Assembly: GCF_001562275.1 (NCBI RefSeq)
Contig: NZ_CP014304.1
Location: forward strand, 1,984,001-2,048,000
Length of the DNA: 64,000 nucleotides
Origin: Hymenobacter sp. PAMC 26628
Lineage (GTDB): Bacteria; Bacteroidota; Bacteroidia; Cytophagales; Hymenobacteraceae
Reading direction: 5' to 3'
Shown in pieces: positions 50,348-59,710 of the stretch (the first letter of the stretch is position 1; every line of letters starts with the position of its first letter). Made by a program: the position numbers and the translations under genes. Below the pieces are notes generated by a model. The model worked only from the letters and a program-made list of their open reading frames with translations. It made no database searches and was not told the origin of the DNA.

Positions 50348-52267
50348 ATGACGAGCGACGAACTCACCCCCGCGGCCCCCGCCCACGGCTACACCGAAGA
50401 CAGCATCCGCTCGCTCGACTGGCGCGAGCACATCCGCCTGCGGCCGGGCATGTACATCGGCAAGCTCGGCGACGGCTCGGCCTACGACGACGGGATTTAC
50501 GTGCTGGTGAAGGAGGTCATCGACAACTGCATCGACGAGCACGTGATGGGCCACGGCCGCACCATCGACATCAAAATATCGGACAGCCGCGTGCAAGTGC
50601 GCGACTACGGCCGCGGCATCCCGCTGGGCAAGGTCGTGGACGTGGTGAGCAAAATCAACACCGGCGGCAAGTACGACTCCAAGGTGTTCCAAAAATCGGT
50701 GGGCCTCAACGGCGTGGGCACCAAGGCCGTGAACGCCCTGAGCGGCTACTTCCTGGTGCAGAGCGTGCGCGAAGGGCTGATGAAGTCGGCCGAGTTTGCC
50801 CAGGGCAAGCTCGTGCAGGACCCCAAGCCGCAGAAAACGCCGCAGCGCAACGGCACGCTGGTCACGTTTCAGCCCGACGACACGATTTTCAAGAACTACC
50901 GCTTCATCCCGGAGTACCTCGAAAACCAGATGTGGAACTACGTGTACCTCAACGCGGGCCTCATCATCAACTACAACGGCCAGAAGTACTTCTCCGAAAA
51001 CGGCCTGCGCGACCTGCTCGGCCGCAAGGCCGACGTGGAGCACCTGCGCTACCCCATCGTCCACCTCAAGGGCCCCGACATCGAGCTGGCCCTGAGCCAC
51101 GGCAACGACTACGGCGAAGAGTATTACTCGTTCGTGAACGGGCAGTACACCACCCAGGGCGGCACCCACTTGGCCGCTTTCCGCGAGGCGGTGGTGAAAA
51201 CGGTGCGCGAGTTTTACAAGAAGGAGTTCGACGCGGCCGACATCCGCGGCTCCATCGTGGCGGCCATTTCAGTGCGCGTGCAAGAGCCCGTGTTCGAGAG
51301 CCAGACCAAAACCAAGCTCGGCTCCCTCAACATGGGCGACGAGGGCCCCACGGTGCGCGGCTTCATCCTGGACTTCGTGAAGGAGCACCTGGACAATTTC
51401 CTGCACAAGAACCCCGCCACCGCCGACGCCCTGCTCAAGCGCATCATGCAGAGCGAGCGGGAGCGCAAGGACATGGCCGGCGTGAAAAAGCTGGCCAACC
51501 AGCGCGCCAAAAAAGCCAACCTGCACAACCGCAAGCTGCGCGACTGCCGCTTCCACCTGGGCGAAAACGCCAAGGACGGCGCCGAAAAGGAACGGCTCAC
51601 CACGCTCTTCATCACCGAGGGCGACTCGGCTTCGGGCAGCATCACCAAGAGCCGGAACGTGGAGCTGGAGGCCGTGTTCAGCCTGCGCGGCAAGCCGCTG
51701 AACTGCTACGGCCTGAAGAAGAAAATCGTGTACGAGAACGAGGAATTCAACCTCTTGCAACACGCCCTGAACATCGAGGAAGGCATTGAAAACCTGCGGT
51801 ATAACCGGGTTGTCGTCGCCACCGACGCCGACGTGGACGGCATGCACATCCGGCTGCTGCTGCTCACCTTCTTCCTCCAGTTCTTCCCCGACCTGGTGCG
51901 CAACGGCCACGTGTTCATCCTCGAAACGCCGCTGTTCCGCGTCCGCAACAAGAAGGAAACCATCTACTGCTACAACGAGGCCGAGAAGCAGGCTGCCATG
52001 CGCAAGCTGGGCCGCAACCCCGAAATTACCCGTTTCAAGGGCCTGGGCGAGATTTCCCCCGAAGAGTTCGGCAAGTTCATCGGCGACAACATCAAGCTCG
52101 AACCCGTCATTTTGCAATCCGACCGCAGCATCCAGCAGGTGCTCACCTACTACATGGGCAAAAACACGCCCGACCGCCAGCAGTTCATCATCGAAAACCT
52201 GCGCCTGGAAAAAGACCTCGTGACCAGCGACGTGTTGCCCGTGGCCGAGGTGGTGGAAGCCGATTAG
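50348..52267 (+). CDS. parE: DNA topoisomerase IV subunit B
   Basis: 639 residues from the ATG at 50348 ([18 protein letters not shown]). GHKL ATPase motifs: [21 protein letters not shown] and [20 protein letters not shown] motifs: [18 protein letters not shown] and [14 protein letters not shown]. Length and the [18 protein letters not shown] loop fit ParE of Bacteroidota rather than GyrB. It forms topoisomerase IV with the ParC encoded from 53309, decatenating chromosomes. An upstream extension of the frame is not conserved. Confidence 0.95.
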   Translation: MTSDELTPAAPAHGYTEDSIRSLDWREHIRLRPGMYIGKLGDGSAYDDGIYVLVKEVIDNCIDEHVMGHGRTIDIKISDSRVQVRDYGRGIPLGKVVDVVSKINTGGKYDSKVFQKSVGLNGVGTKAVNALSGYFLVQSVREGLMKSAEFAQGKLVQDPKPQKTPQRNGTLVTFQPDDTIFKNYRFIPEYLENQMWNYVYLNAGLIINYNGQKYFSENGLRDLLGRKADVEHLRYPIVHLKGPDIELALSHGNDYGEEYYSFVNGQYTTQGGTHLAAFREAVVKTVREFYKKEFDAADIRGSIVAAISVRVQEPVFESQTKTKLGSLNMGDEGPTVRGFILDFVKEHLDNFLHKNPATADALLKRIMQSERERKDMAGVKKLANQRAKKANLHNRKLRDCRFHLGENAKDGAEKERLTTLFITEGDSASGSITKSRNVELEAVFSLRGKPLNCYGLKKKIVYENEEFNLLQHALNIEEGIENLRYNRVVVATDADVDGMHIRLLLLTFFLQFFPDLVRNGHVFILETPLFRVRNKKETIYCYNEAEKQAAMRKLGRNPEITRFKGLGEISPEEFGKFIGDNIKLEPVILQSDRSIQQVLTYYMGKNTPDRQQFIIENLRLEKDLVTSDVLPVAEVVEAD

Positions 52268-52397
52268 GGCCCCCAAGTGTTTGGGTACTAAATTTTTGTT
52301 TTGTGCTATAAATGAACACCTAATAACTTTATCTGGGTGCGTGGGTTGAGGGCATAATCATTCTTTTATTAACCTTTTTCTTCCCTCCCTTCAACGC

Positions 52398-52850
52398 ATG
52401 AAAAATCTGTTTTCCTCCCTTTTGCTGCTGGCTGGCCTGGTGGCCGCCACGGCTTGCAAAAAAGACGATACTAACAACGCGCCGGTGCAGCCCACGCTGG
52501 GCACCTTCAGCGGCAGCCAGCAAGTACCCGCTGTGACTTCCGCCGCCACCGGCACCATCACCGGCACCTACGACAAAACGGCGATGATACTCACGTACAC
52601 CGTTACATTTTCGGGCCTGACGCCTGTAGCGGGGCATTTGCACATAGGGGCCCCGGGCGTAAACGGCTCCGTATTTTATCCCTTCCCTCCCAATAACGCA
52701 GCCGGCAACGGCTACGTGTCGCCCATCACCGGTACTAAACAGCTTACCCCGGACCAAGATAAGGCCCTGCTTAGCCACGGGGTATACGCCAATTTGCACA
52801 CGATGACCTACCCGAACGGCGAAATTCGGGCCGACATGACGGTTAACTAA
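52398..52850 (+). CDS. CHRD-domain lipoprotein
   Basis: 150 residues. The lipoprotein signal is SLLLLAGLVAATACKK with lipobox Cys. A single CHRD domain follows (FSGSQQVPAVTSAATGTI; VAGHLHIGAPGVNGSV; LHTMTYPNGEIRADM). CHRD domains occur in bacterial surface proteins and in chordin; function in bacteria is unclear. It lies between parE and parC and ends in its own terminator, so it is an insertion into the usual topoisomerase pair. Confidence 0.9.
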   Translation: MKNLFSSLLLLAGLVAATACKKDDTNNAPVQPTLGTFSGSQQVPAVTSAATGTITGTYDKTAMILTYTVTFSGLTPVAGHLHIGAPGVNGSVFYPFPPNNAAGNGYVSPITGTKQLTPDQDKALLSHGVYANLHTMTYPNGEIRADMTVN

Positions 52851-52866
52851 TCTTTCTTATTGCCGC

Positions 52867-52905
52867 AAAAGCCCCCGCCCGGTACATCCGGGCGGGGGCT
52901 TTTTT
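52867..52905 (+). terminator. Terminator after CHRD lipoprotein
   Basis: AAAAGCCCCCGCCCGG (52867-52882) pairs with CCGGGCGGGGGCTTTT (52888-52903) over a 5-nt loop; T run to 52905. Confidence 0.9.
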
Positions 52906-52907
52906 GT

Positions 52908-53308
52908 GAGGTACCGCCGGGGCCCTATTGCCCCACTACTTGGCTTTGCAAGCTGGTGATGATGATGAGCAACTGAGTTTTCTTGGGCTCCTTCACGCTG
53001 CACGAGGTTATTGATTGCATGCCGTTGATGAATGCGCTAACTGAATTCAGTTGCAGCACCTGCTTGTGAAGGTGTTATTGCGAAATGCTCGACAGTAAAA
53101 GCCGTGATTCGTCCGGCCAATGGCGCCAGGGCCCCGGCTGGCGGTAGGCCCCGGCTGCCCAAGCCCGGCGGTAGCGCAGGGCCCCGGCAAGGGCGGCCGG
53201 GGGCCCCGGGCGGAACTTTCCAGTGCCCCCCGGCCTTGCCAGAAGTTGCGCCGCCGCCCCGCCGCCGGTACATTTGACCGCATCTTGCCGCTTACCCGTT
53301 TGCTCTTC
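52908..53308. other. Spacer upstream of parC
   Basis: A 400-bp gap. The left part has a minus-strand frame that may be a gene remnant (52925-53059). The right part is GC-rich, with GGGGCCCC-type runs, and must contain the parC promoter and leader. Confidence 0.35.
52925..53059 (-). CDS. Unassigned 44-residue ORF, possibly a gene fragment
   Basis: From a GTG at 53057-53059 it reads V-LQLNSVSAFINGMQSITS, then KEPKKTQLLIIITSLQSQVV, ending GQ-stop. The strand-like hydrophobic pattern looks protein-like rather than random, but no family is recognised. It could be a stand-alone small protein or the C-terminus of a deleted gene. Confidence 0.25.
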   Translation of the reverse strand: MLQLNSVSAFINGMQSITSCSVKEPKKTQLLIIITSLQSQVVGQ

Positions 53309-56251
53309 GTGGATACACCCCTTACCCCCGGCCCCGCCTCGCTGTTCCCCGCCGACGAGTCCCGCGCCTCCGACGCGTCGGAACCCAACCCCTACCTCCA
53401 CCTCCAGGCCGGCGATCCGGTCGATTTTGACCTGGGCGCGTTTTCGCCCGCCGCCGAAGAAGACGCCGAGCTCGCCGCCGGCGACGAGGCCCTCACCGCC
53501 CAGCTCACCGCCGAAAACGAGCCCCTGGCCGCCGAGCCGCAGGAGGAGGAAAACCCCAAATTCGCGCCTGGCGAGGTCATCCACGACGTGGCCACGGTGC
53601 GGGGCATGTACCAGAACTACTTCCTCGACTACGCCTCCTACGTGATTCTGGAGCGCGCCGTGCCCGCCATCGAGGACGGCCTCAAGCCCGTGCAGCGCCG
53701 CATCCTGCACGCCATGAAGGAAATGGACGACGGCCGCTTTAATAAGGTGGCCAACGTGATTGGCCAAACCATGCAGTACCACCCCCACGGCGACGCCTCC
53801 ATCGGCGACGCCATGGTGAACCTGGGCCAGAAAGACCTGCTCATCGAAACCCAGGGCAACTGGGGCGACGTGCGCACCGGCGACGGCGCCGCGGCCCCCC
53901 GCTACATCGAGGCGCGCCTCAGCAAGTTTGCCCTCGACGTGGTGTTCAACCCCGATACTACCGAGTGGCAGCTCAGCTACGACGGCCGCAAGCGCGAGCC
54001 CACCACGCTGCCCGTCAAGTTCCCGCTGCTGCTGGCCCAGGGCGTGGAGGGCATCGCCGTGGGCCTGAGCACCAAGATTATGCCCCACAACTTCCGCGAG
54101 CTGTGCCAGGCCAGTATCGCGGTGCTGAGAGGCAAGGACGTGCAGCTGCTGCCCGACTTCTCGACCGGGGGCCTGTGCGACGCGACGAACTACAACTCGG
54201 GGATGCGCGGGGCTAAAATCCGCCTGCGCGCCACCATCGAGAAGGTGGACAAGACGATGCTCATCATCCGCGACATTCCGTACGGCACCACGACTACGGC
54301 GCTGATGGAGAGCATCGTGAAGGCCAGCGAGGCCAATAAAATCAAGATCAAGAAGGTGGTGGACAACACCGCCGCGGCGGTCGAAATCCAGGTGCAGCTG
54401 CCCACCGGTGTGTCGCCCGACCTCACAATGGATGCGCTCTACGCCTTCACCGACTGCGAAATCAGCATCTCGCCCAACACCTGCGTCATCATTGGTGATA
54501 AGCCCCGCTTCGTGGGCGTGGAGGACGTGCTGCGCCTGAGCACCAAGGCCACCGTGCGCTTGCTGGAGCGCGAGTTGGAAATCCGCCAGCAGGAGCTGTG
54601 GGAGCGGTGGCACAATGCCTCGCTGGAGAAGATTTTCATCGAAAACCGCATCTACCGCCGCATCGAGGAAGCCGAAACCTGGGAGCAAATCCTGGAAACC
54701 ATCGACGCGGGCCTGAAGAAATTTGTGCGCGTGGCCAGTGAAAAGCCCAAGGCCAACGACCAGCGCGTGGTGCTGCGCCGCCTCGTGACGGAAGAAGACC
54801 TGACGCGCCTGACCGAAATCCGCATCAAGCGCATCAGCAAGTTCGACGGCTTTAAGGCCGACGAATACCTGCAAAAGCTCACCGCCGAGCTGGAGGAAGT
54901 AGCCGACCACCTGGCCAACCTGACGCGCTACGCCGTGGCCTACTTCGAGGGCTTATTGAAGAAGTATGGCGCCGGCCGCGAGCGCAAAACCCAGCTGCGC
55001 ACTTTCGACGTGGTGACGGCCCAAAAGGTGGCCGTGGCCAACCAGAAGCTGTACGTGAACTACCAGGACGGCTTCGTGGGCTACGGGCTGAAGAAGGACG
55101 AGAAGGCCGACGTCATCTGCGACTGCTCGGACCTCGACGACATCATCGCCATCAAGCGCGACGGCACTTTCGTGGTGAGCCGCATCGCGGAGAAGACCTT
55201 CGTGGGCAAGGACATCCTGCACGTGGGCGTGTACAACAAGAACGACGACCGGCTGGTGTACAACATGGTGTACGTGGACGGGGCCTCGGGCATCAGCTTC
55301 GCCAAGCGCTTCCTGGTGTCGGGCATCACCCGCGACAAGGCCTACGACCTGACCAAAGGCACCAAGGGCACCAAAACCCTGTACCTCACAGCCAACCCGA
55401 ACTCGGAAAGCGAAATTGTGACCATCCAGCTAAGCGACAAGGCCGCGGCCCGGGTGAAGCAGTTCGACTTCGACTTTGCCGAGCTGGCCATCAAGGGCAA
55501 GGGCTCGATGGGCAACATCGTGACCAAGCAGCTCATTAAGAAAATCGCCCAGAAGAGCCGGGGCGACAGCACGTTGGGCGGCCGCGAAACCTTTTTCGAC
55601 GCCGTGGTGGGCCGCCTCAACACCGCCGGCCACGGCCGCTACCTGGGGGCCTTCGACACCGACGAAACGGTGCTGGTGGTGTTTAAGGACGGCAGTTACG
55701 AGTTGACGACGCCCGACCCGGGCAACCACTACGACGTGCCCAGCATCGTGCTGCTGCGCAAGTACGACCCCGAAACTGTGCTCAGCGCCGTGTACATGGA
55801 CGGCGATACGAAGGTGCACTACGTCAAGCGGTTCCGCATCGAAACCAGCACGCTGGGCAAGCGCTTCACCTTCATCACCGAAACCAAGGGCTCGAAGCTG
55901 CTGGCCGTGACGGCCCACCCCGAGCCGGTGGTGGAAGCAAAAGTGCAGAAAGACAAGAAGGGCGACAAGGAAACCGAGCAAATCGGCCTGCACGAGTTCA
56001 TCGACGTGAAGGGCTGGAAGGCCATGGGCAACAAGCTGAACTACTACAAAGTCCACGCCCTAGACCTGCTCACCGACGAGGGCCCCGAGCCCCAGCGCCG
56101 CGAAGCCGCCCGCAAGCGCGCCGCCGGGGCCCCCGCACCCGACGCCGCCGAAGCTGCGCCCGACGAAAGCGCCGTGGCCGTGACGGCCGAGGAAGTGGCC
56201 CAGGCCCGCGAAGTGGCCAGCCGCTCCAAGGCGCAGCTGGGCCTGTTTTAG
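53309..56251 (+). CDS. parC: DNA topoisomerase IV subunit A
   Basis: About 980 residues from the GTG at 53309 (V-DTPLTPGPASLFPADES); a TTG nine bases earlier is also possible. An acidic, Glu/Asp-rich N-terminal extension of ~90 residues precedes the breakage-reunion domain. LKPVQRRILHAM and QYHPHGDASIGDAM are diagnostic, and the catalytic Tyr is in APRYIEARLSKFA. The C-terminal half holds beta-pinwheel blades and a basic/acidic tail rich in Ala/Glu. It pairs with ParE encoded upstream. The long acidic head is characteristic of the Bacteroidota form, but its role is unknown. Confidence 0.93.
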   Translation: MDTPLTPGPASLFPADESRASDASEPNPYLHLQAGDPVDFDLGAFSPAAEEDAELAAGDEALTAQLTAENEPLAAEPQEEENPKFAPGEVIHDVATVRGMYQNYFLDYASYVILERAVPAIEDGLKPVQRRILHAMKEMDDGRFNKVANVIGQTMQYHPHGDASIGDAMVNLGQKDLLIETQGNWGDVRTGDGAAAPRYIEARLSKFALDVVFNPDTTEWQLSYDGRKREPTTLPVKFPLLLAQGVEGIAVGLSTKIMPHNFRELCQASIAVLRGKDVQLLPDFSTGGLCDATNYNSGMRGAKIRLRATIEKVDKTMLIIRDIPYGTTTTALMESIVKASEANKIKIKKVVDNTAAAVEIQVQLPTGVSPDLTMDALYAFTDCEISISPNTCVIIGDKPRFVGVEDVLRLSTKATVRLLERELEIRQQELWERWHNASLEKIFIENRIYRRIEEAETWEQILETIDAGLKKFVRVASEKPKANDQRVVLRRLVTEEDLTRLTEIRIKRISKFDGFKADEYLQKLTAELEEVADHLANLTRYAVAYFEGLLKKYGAGRERKTQLRTFDVVTAQKVAVANQKLYVNYQDGFVGYGLKKDEKADVICDCSDLDDIIAIKRDGTFVVSRIAEKTFVGKDILHVGVYNKNDDRLVYNMVYVDGASGISFAKRFLVSGITRDKAYDLTKGTKGTKTLYLTANPNSESEIVTIQLSDKAAARVKQFDFDFAELAIKGKGSMGNIVTKQLIKKIAQKSRGDSTLGGRETFFDAVVGRLNTAGHGRYLGAFDTDETVLVVFKDGSYELTTPDPGNHYDVPSIVLLRKYDPETVLSAVYMDGDTKVHYVKRFRIETSTLGKRFTFITETKGSKLLAVTAHPEPVVEAKVQKDKKGDKETEQIGLHEFIDVKGWKAMGNKLNYYKVHALDLLTDEGPEPQRREAARKRAAGAPAPDAAEAAPDESAVAVTAEEVAQAREVASRSKAQLGLF

Positions 56252-56256
56252 CAACT

Positions 56257-57210
56257 GTGCGCGGCGGGCTCCGGCGGTGGGGGAGGTGGCTGGCGCTGGC
56301 CGTGCTGGCGGCAGGCCTGGCGGTGGGGGCCCCAGCGGCAGCCCAGCAGCCGGCCGCGCCTGGGGCCCCGCCCACCGCGCCGGCCATGGCCACGCCACTC
56401 GATACCGTGGCAGGCGACCCACTGGCCGTGCGCCAAAAGCTGTTCGACGCCGTGCAGCTCGTCAACCGCTACAAAGATTCGGAGGCCCTGGCCGTGTATC
56501 AGAACGTGCTAAAAATCAATCCGGCGCACTACTTGGCCTTGTGGCAGGCGGCCGTGCTGAGCGTGAAAATAGGGGCCCGGTACTCCGACGAAACCCGCAA
56601 GGCGGCCTACTTCACCGCCGCCGCGCGCTACGCCGACCGGGCCCTGGCCCTGCGCCCCGAGGGCGGCGAGAGCAACTACGCCGCCGCCCTGGCCCTGTTC
56701 AGTCGAGCGAGTTTGTACCGTTCGGAAAACCGCTTGGCAGCGTTCCGCGACCTGCGCTCCTACGTATTTCTGGCCGTGGCCCAGCGTCCTGATTTACCCG
56801 AAGCCTGGCAATTGCTGGGCCGCTGGCAGTACCGCGTGGGCCACTACAATGCGCTGGAGCGTGTTTACAGCAAAGTGTTCCTGGGCGGGGTGCCACCCGG
56901 CGGCAGCGTGGCCGATGCCCTGCGCAGCCTCGAAACGGCCATCCGCCTGGATTCGTCTCGGGTGTCGTTTTATTACGACCTCGCCCGCATGTACCGCTAC
57001 CAAGGCCGCCGCCGCCGCGCTGTGGCCCTGCTGCAAAAAGCCGTCCGCCTGCCCACCTATACCAGCGAAGACCTGACTATCAACCGCTTGTGCCAGCAAC
57101 TGCTAGAGCCCCTGCAACGGGCCACCACCCGCCGGGCCCAGCGGCAGCTGCGGATCCGGCAGCGGGCCGCCGCTGCTGCCGGAGCCCCACCTGCGGTGCC
57201 GGTGCCCTGA
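56257..57210 (+). CDS. Secreted TPR protein
   Basis: GTG start 5 bp after parC; 317 residues. A signal peptide (WLALAVLAAGLAVGAPAAAQ) is followed by a Pro/Ala linker. Helical TPR-like repeats follow: NRYKDSEALAVYQNVLKINP; GGESNYAAALALFSRASLY; DALRSLETAIRLDSSRVSFY; GRRRRAVALLQKAVRLPTY. The C-terminus is basic and Arg-rich. It is probably periplasmic and acts as a scaffold. It resembles the RMD-like TPR group but no function is assignable. Likely co-transcribed with parC and the next TPR gene. Confidence 0.82.
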   Translation: MRGGLRRWGRWLALAVLAAGLAVGAPAAAQQPAAPGAPPTAPAMATPLDTVAGDPLAVRQKLFDAVQLVNRYKDSEALAVYQNVLKINPAHYLALWQAAVLSVKIGARYSDETRKAAYFTAAARYADRALALRPEGGESNYAAALALFSRASLYRSENRLAAFRDLRSYVFLAVAQRPDLPEAWQLLGRWQYRVGHYNALERVYSKVFLGGVPPGGSVADALRSLETAIRLDSSRVSFYYDLARMYRYQGRRRRAVALLQKAVRLPTYTSEDLTINRLCQQLLEPLQRATTRRAQRQLRIRQRAAAAAGAPPAVPVP

Positions 57211-57236
57211 GGGCGCGGTAGGCCGTACTTTTGGGC

Positions 57237-58400
57237 ATGCGTTGCGCGCCGATTGTATTGCTCGCCGGGCTGCTGGCCGCGGCACTGGGGCTCCCGGGCT
57301 GCCAGCCGGCCCCCGCCGAGCGGCCCGATACCCTCGTGGACCTGGCCACCGTGCAGAGTGGGCCCCGCGTGCAGGCCGACGAGCTGGACGGGGCCCTGCG
57401 CCAGCAGCCGGGCAACGTGGCCTTGCTCTCGCGCCGCGCCGCCCTGCGCTTGGCCGCCGGCCAGCCCACGGCCGCCCTGCGCGACGCCTCCGCTGCCCTC
57501 GACCTAACCGATGGCGACGACGATGGGCCCTTGTACTTTCTGCAAGCCCGGGCCCTGCGGATGCTCGGCCGCCTACCCGAGGCCCTGGCCGCCGCCCGCC
57601 GGGCGGCCGACAACGGCTTCACGGGGCCCGAACTGCCGCTGCTGGTGGGCGAAACCCACTTAGCGGCCCGCGACTACCCCGCCGCCCTCGACAACCTCGA
57701 CCGCGCCCTGCGCCTTGACCCCAACGAGCCGGCGGCGCTGTTTTACAAGGGATTGGCCTACGCTGCCTCGGCTGACACGGCCCAGGCCCTCGACTACCTG
57801 CGGGCGGCCCTGGCCCGCGAGCCGCGCCAGCCCGAGATTTTGCATCAGCTGGCCTTCCTCTACAACGCCCTGCGCGACCCCGAGCAGGCCGTGGGCTACG
57901 CCGCCCGCGGCCTGCGCCTCGACACTGCCTCCGGGGCCCTGCACTATGACTACGGCCGCCAGCTGGAGCTGAAAGGCGTGGCGGACAGCGCCGCCTGGTT
58001 TTACCGCCGCGCCCTAGTGCTCGATACCACGCAGTACCGGGCCGATTACCGCCTGGCGCTGGCCGCTGGGGCCCACGGCCAGCGCCCGGCCGCCCTCATC
58101 CCGCACCTAGCCCGGGCCCTGCGCCGCAACCCGCGCCTGCCCAAGGCCCGCGCCCTGCTGGCCGAGGCCCTTGAAGAACATAATCAATTGCCCGCCGCTC
58201 TGGCCCAGTACCGCCTGCTGGTGGCCGAAAACCCCGGTAACACGCACTGGACCTACAAGGTGTGGAAGGTGGGCAACCGCGCCCGCCTGCTGCTGCCCGA
58301 CAGCCTGCGCCTGGCCCCGCTTTACTACCCGGGGCCCCCGCGGGCCCGGCCCTCGGCCGTGGCGCCCCTGGCCCCGGTGGGGGGCTTGCCGCGGCGCTAG
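57237..58400 (+). CDS. TPR-repeat lipoprotein
   Basis: 387 residues from the ATG at 57237. The lipobox is LLAAALGLPGCQPAP with Cys22. At least seven tetratricopeptide units follow (LSRRAALRLAAGQPTAALRD; DYPAALDNLDRALRLDPNEP; LLAEALEEHNQLPAALAQYR). An outer-membrane or periplasmic scaffold is likely. It follows the previous TPR gene by 26 bp. The C-terminal tail is Pro/Ala-rich. An IS5-family element starts 47 bp downstream. Confidence 0.88.
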   Translation: MRCAPIVLLAGLLAAALGLPGCQPAPAERPDTLVDLATVQSGPRVQADELDGALRQQPGNVALLSRRAALRLAAGQPTAALRDASAALDLTDGDDDGPLYFLQARALRMLGRLPEALAAARRAADNGFTGPELPLLVGETHLAARDYPAALDNLDRALRLDPNEPAALFYKGLAYAASADTAQALDYLRAALAREPRQPEILHQLAFLYNALRDPEQAVGYAARGLRLDTASGALHYDYGRQLELKGVADSAAWFYRRALVLDTTQYRADYRLALAAGAHGQRPAALIPHLARALRRNPRLPKARALLAEALEEHNQLPAALAQYRLLVAENPGNTHWTYKVWKVGNRARLLLPDSLRLAPLYYPGPPRARPSAVAPLAPVGGLPRR

Positions 58401-58447
58401 CTGGCGGTGGGAAGCGCTTACAGGAGATTTCATCGCCTTGCTGACTA

Positions 58448-59286
58448 GAGGCTGTTCTGTACTGAGGGTTAAATTTGGGGTATGGCGACAACGCGGTGTT
58501 ACCCCAGTGATATTTCGGACGATGAATGGGCATTTGTGTGCCCCTACCTGTGCTTGATGCGTGAAGATGCGCCCCAACGGGAACACCCGTTGCGCGCCCT
58601 CTTTAATGGCTTGCGCTATCTGGCCCACACAGGTTGCCCCTGGCGTTACCTGCCCCACGACCTGCCGCCCTGGGCGGCCGTGTACCAGCAATGGGAGCGC
58701 TGGCGGGACGCCCGCGTATTCGAACGTATCGTACACGACTTGAATGAGTTGCAGCGAATGTTACTGGGCCGGGCAGCTACACCCACGGCCGTCATTTTTG
58801 ACGGGCGCACGCTGCAAAGCACGCCTGAGAGTGGACACCGGGCGGGCTATGACGGAGCCAAACGGCGCAAGGGAAGTAAAGCGCACATCGCCGTGGATAC
58901 GCTGGGCCACCTGCTGAGCGTGGTCGTCACCCCGGCTAATGAGCAGGAGCGGGCGCAGGTGGGCGAGCTATGTCGGCAGGTGCAGGAAGTGACGGGTCAA
59001 ACGGTCGAGGTCAGCTTCGGCGACCAGGGGTATACGGGGGAGGACCCGGAGTACGAAGCGGCGGTGCATGACATTGACTTGCAAGTAATTATGAAACCAG
59101 AAGGGCAGACTGGTTTTGTATTATTGCCCCGCCGGTGGGTGGTCGAACGCAGCTTTGCCTGGTGCAGCCGCTTTCGGCGGCTGGCCCGCGACCACGAGCG
59201 CTTGAGTCAGACCTTACAGCAGCTTCATTTTGTCGTTTTTGCCTGTATTATGCTCGCCCGACACGCTTCAAGTACATAACAGGCTC
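58448..59286 (+). mobile_element. IS5-family insertion sequence (ISL2/IS1031-like group)
   Basis: The left end (58448-58463, GAGGCTGTTCTGTACT) and the reverse complement of the right end (59271-59286) match at 14 of 16 positions. The element is about 839 bp with one transposase gene. TA flanks both sides, consistent with a short target duplication, although longer CTAG symmetry makes the boundary uncertain. It interrupts a minus-strand membrane-protein gene. Confidence 0.85.
58482..59279 (+). CDS. IS5-family transposase (DDE)
   Basis: 265 residues. The N-terminal region is typical of the DUF4096-type IS5 transposase (CYPSDISDDEWAFVCPYLC; RYLAHTGCPWRYLPHDLPPW). The DDE residues are in VIFDGRTLQSTPESG, SFGDQGYTGEDP and RRWVVERSFAWCSRFRRLA, the last carrying the conserved Arg/Glu of the family. 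It is intact with no frameshift, so the element may be active. It catalyses excision and insertion of the IS. Confidence 0.93.
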   Translation: MATTRCYPSDISDDEWAFVCPYLCLMREDAPQREHPLRALFNGLRYLAHTGCPWRYLPHDLPPWAAVYQQWERWRDARVFERIVHDLNELQRMLLGRAATPTAVIFDGRTLQSTPESGHRAGYDGAKRRKGSKAHIAVDTLGHLLSVVVTPANEQERAQVGELCRQVQEVTGQTVEVSFGDQGYTGEDPEYEAAVHDIDLQVIMKPEGQTGFVLLPRRWVVERSFAWCSRFRRLARDHERLSQTLQQLHFVVFACIMLARHASST

Positions 59287-59505
59287 TAGGAAAAACACGC
59301 CCCAGGCAATGGAGAGCACCGCGTAGCCGGCCGCCGGCAAGTCCCAGCCCTTGCGGGCCAGCTTCATGGCCACCAGCACGCAGCCCGTGACGAACACCGC
59401 GTCGGCAAACTTATAGGCGATGACGGCCGCGGCCGGTGGAAAAAAGCCCCTGGTTAAGCCCCGCGCGCAGGCCAGCAGAAAAGCTATAAGCTGGGCGGGG
59501 ACCAC
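59287..59505 (-). pseudogene. Membrane-protein gene truncated by the IS
   Basis: The frame beginning V-PAQLIAFLLACARGLTRG (GTG at 59503-59505) has hydrophobic helices (FADAVFVTGCVLVAMKLA; YAVLSIAWGVFFL). It runs into the IS right end, where the codons become IS-derived (EPVMYLKRVGRA). No matching continuation is obvious on the far side, so the C-terminus is lost. Family unknown; a small integral membrane protein is likely. Confidence 0.65.
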
Positions 59506-59710
59506 TTCTTGGTCGGCAACGTCGTGGCGGTTCGTGGGCGCGAGGAAAAGGGGATTACACTCGAAATCTACAACAGATGCCCGGTTGGCCGATTGGTTGC
59601 CGGGGCCGCGCCGAACGCGGCTACGCCCACCGCCCGCTGCCCGGGGCGGGCCCCGCCGCGGGGCTTTTTGCCCTTACCTTGGGGCGGCCGTTTCCCGCCA
59701 CCCCGCCACC

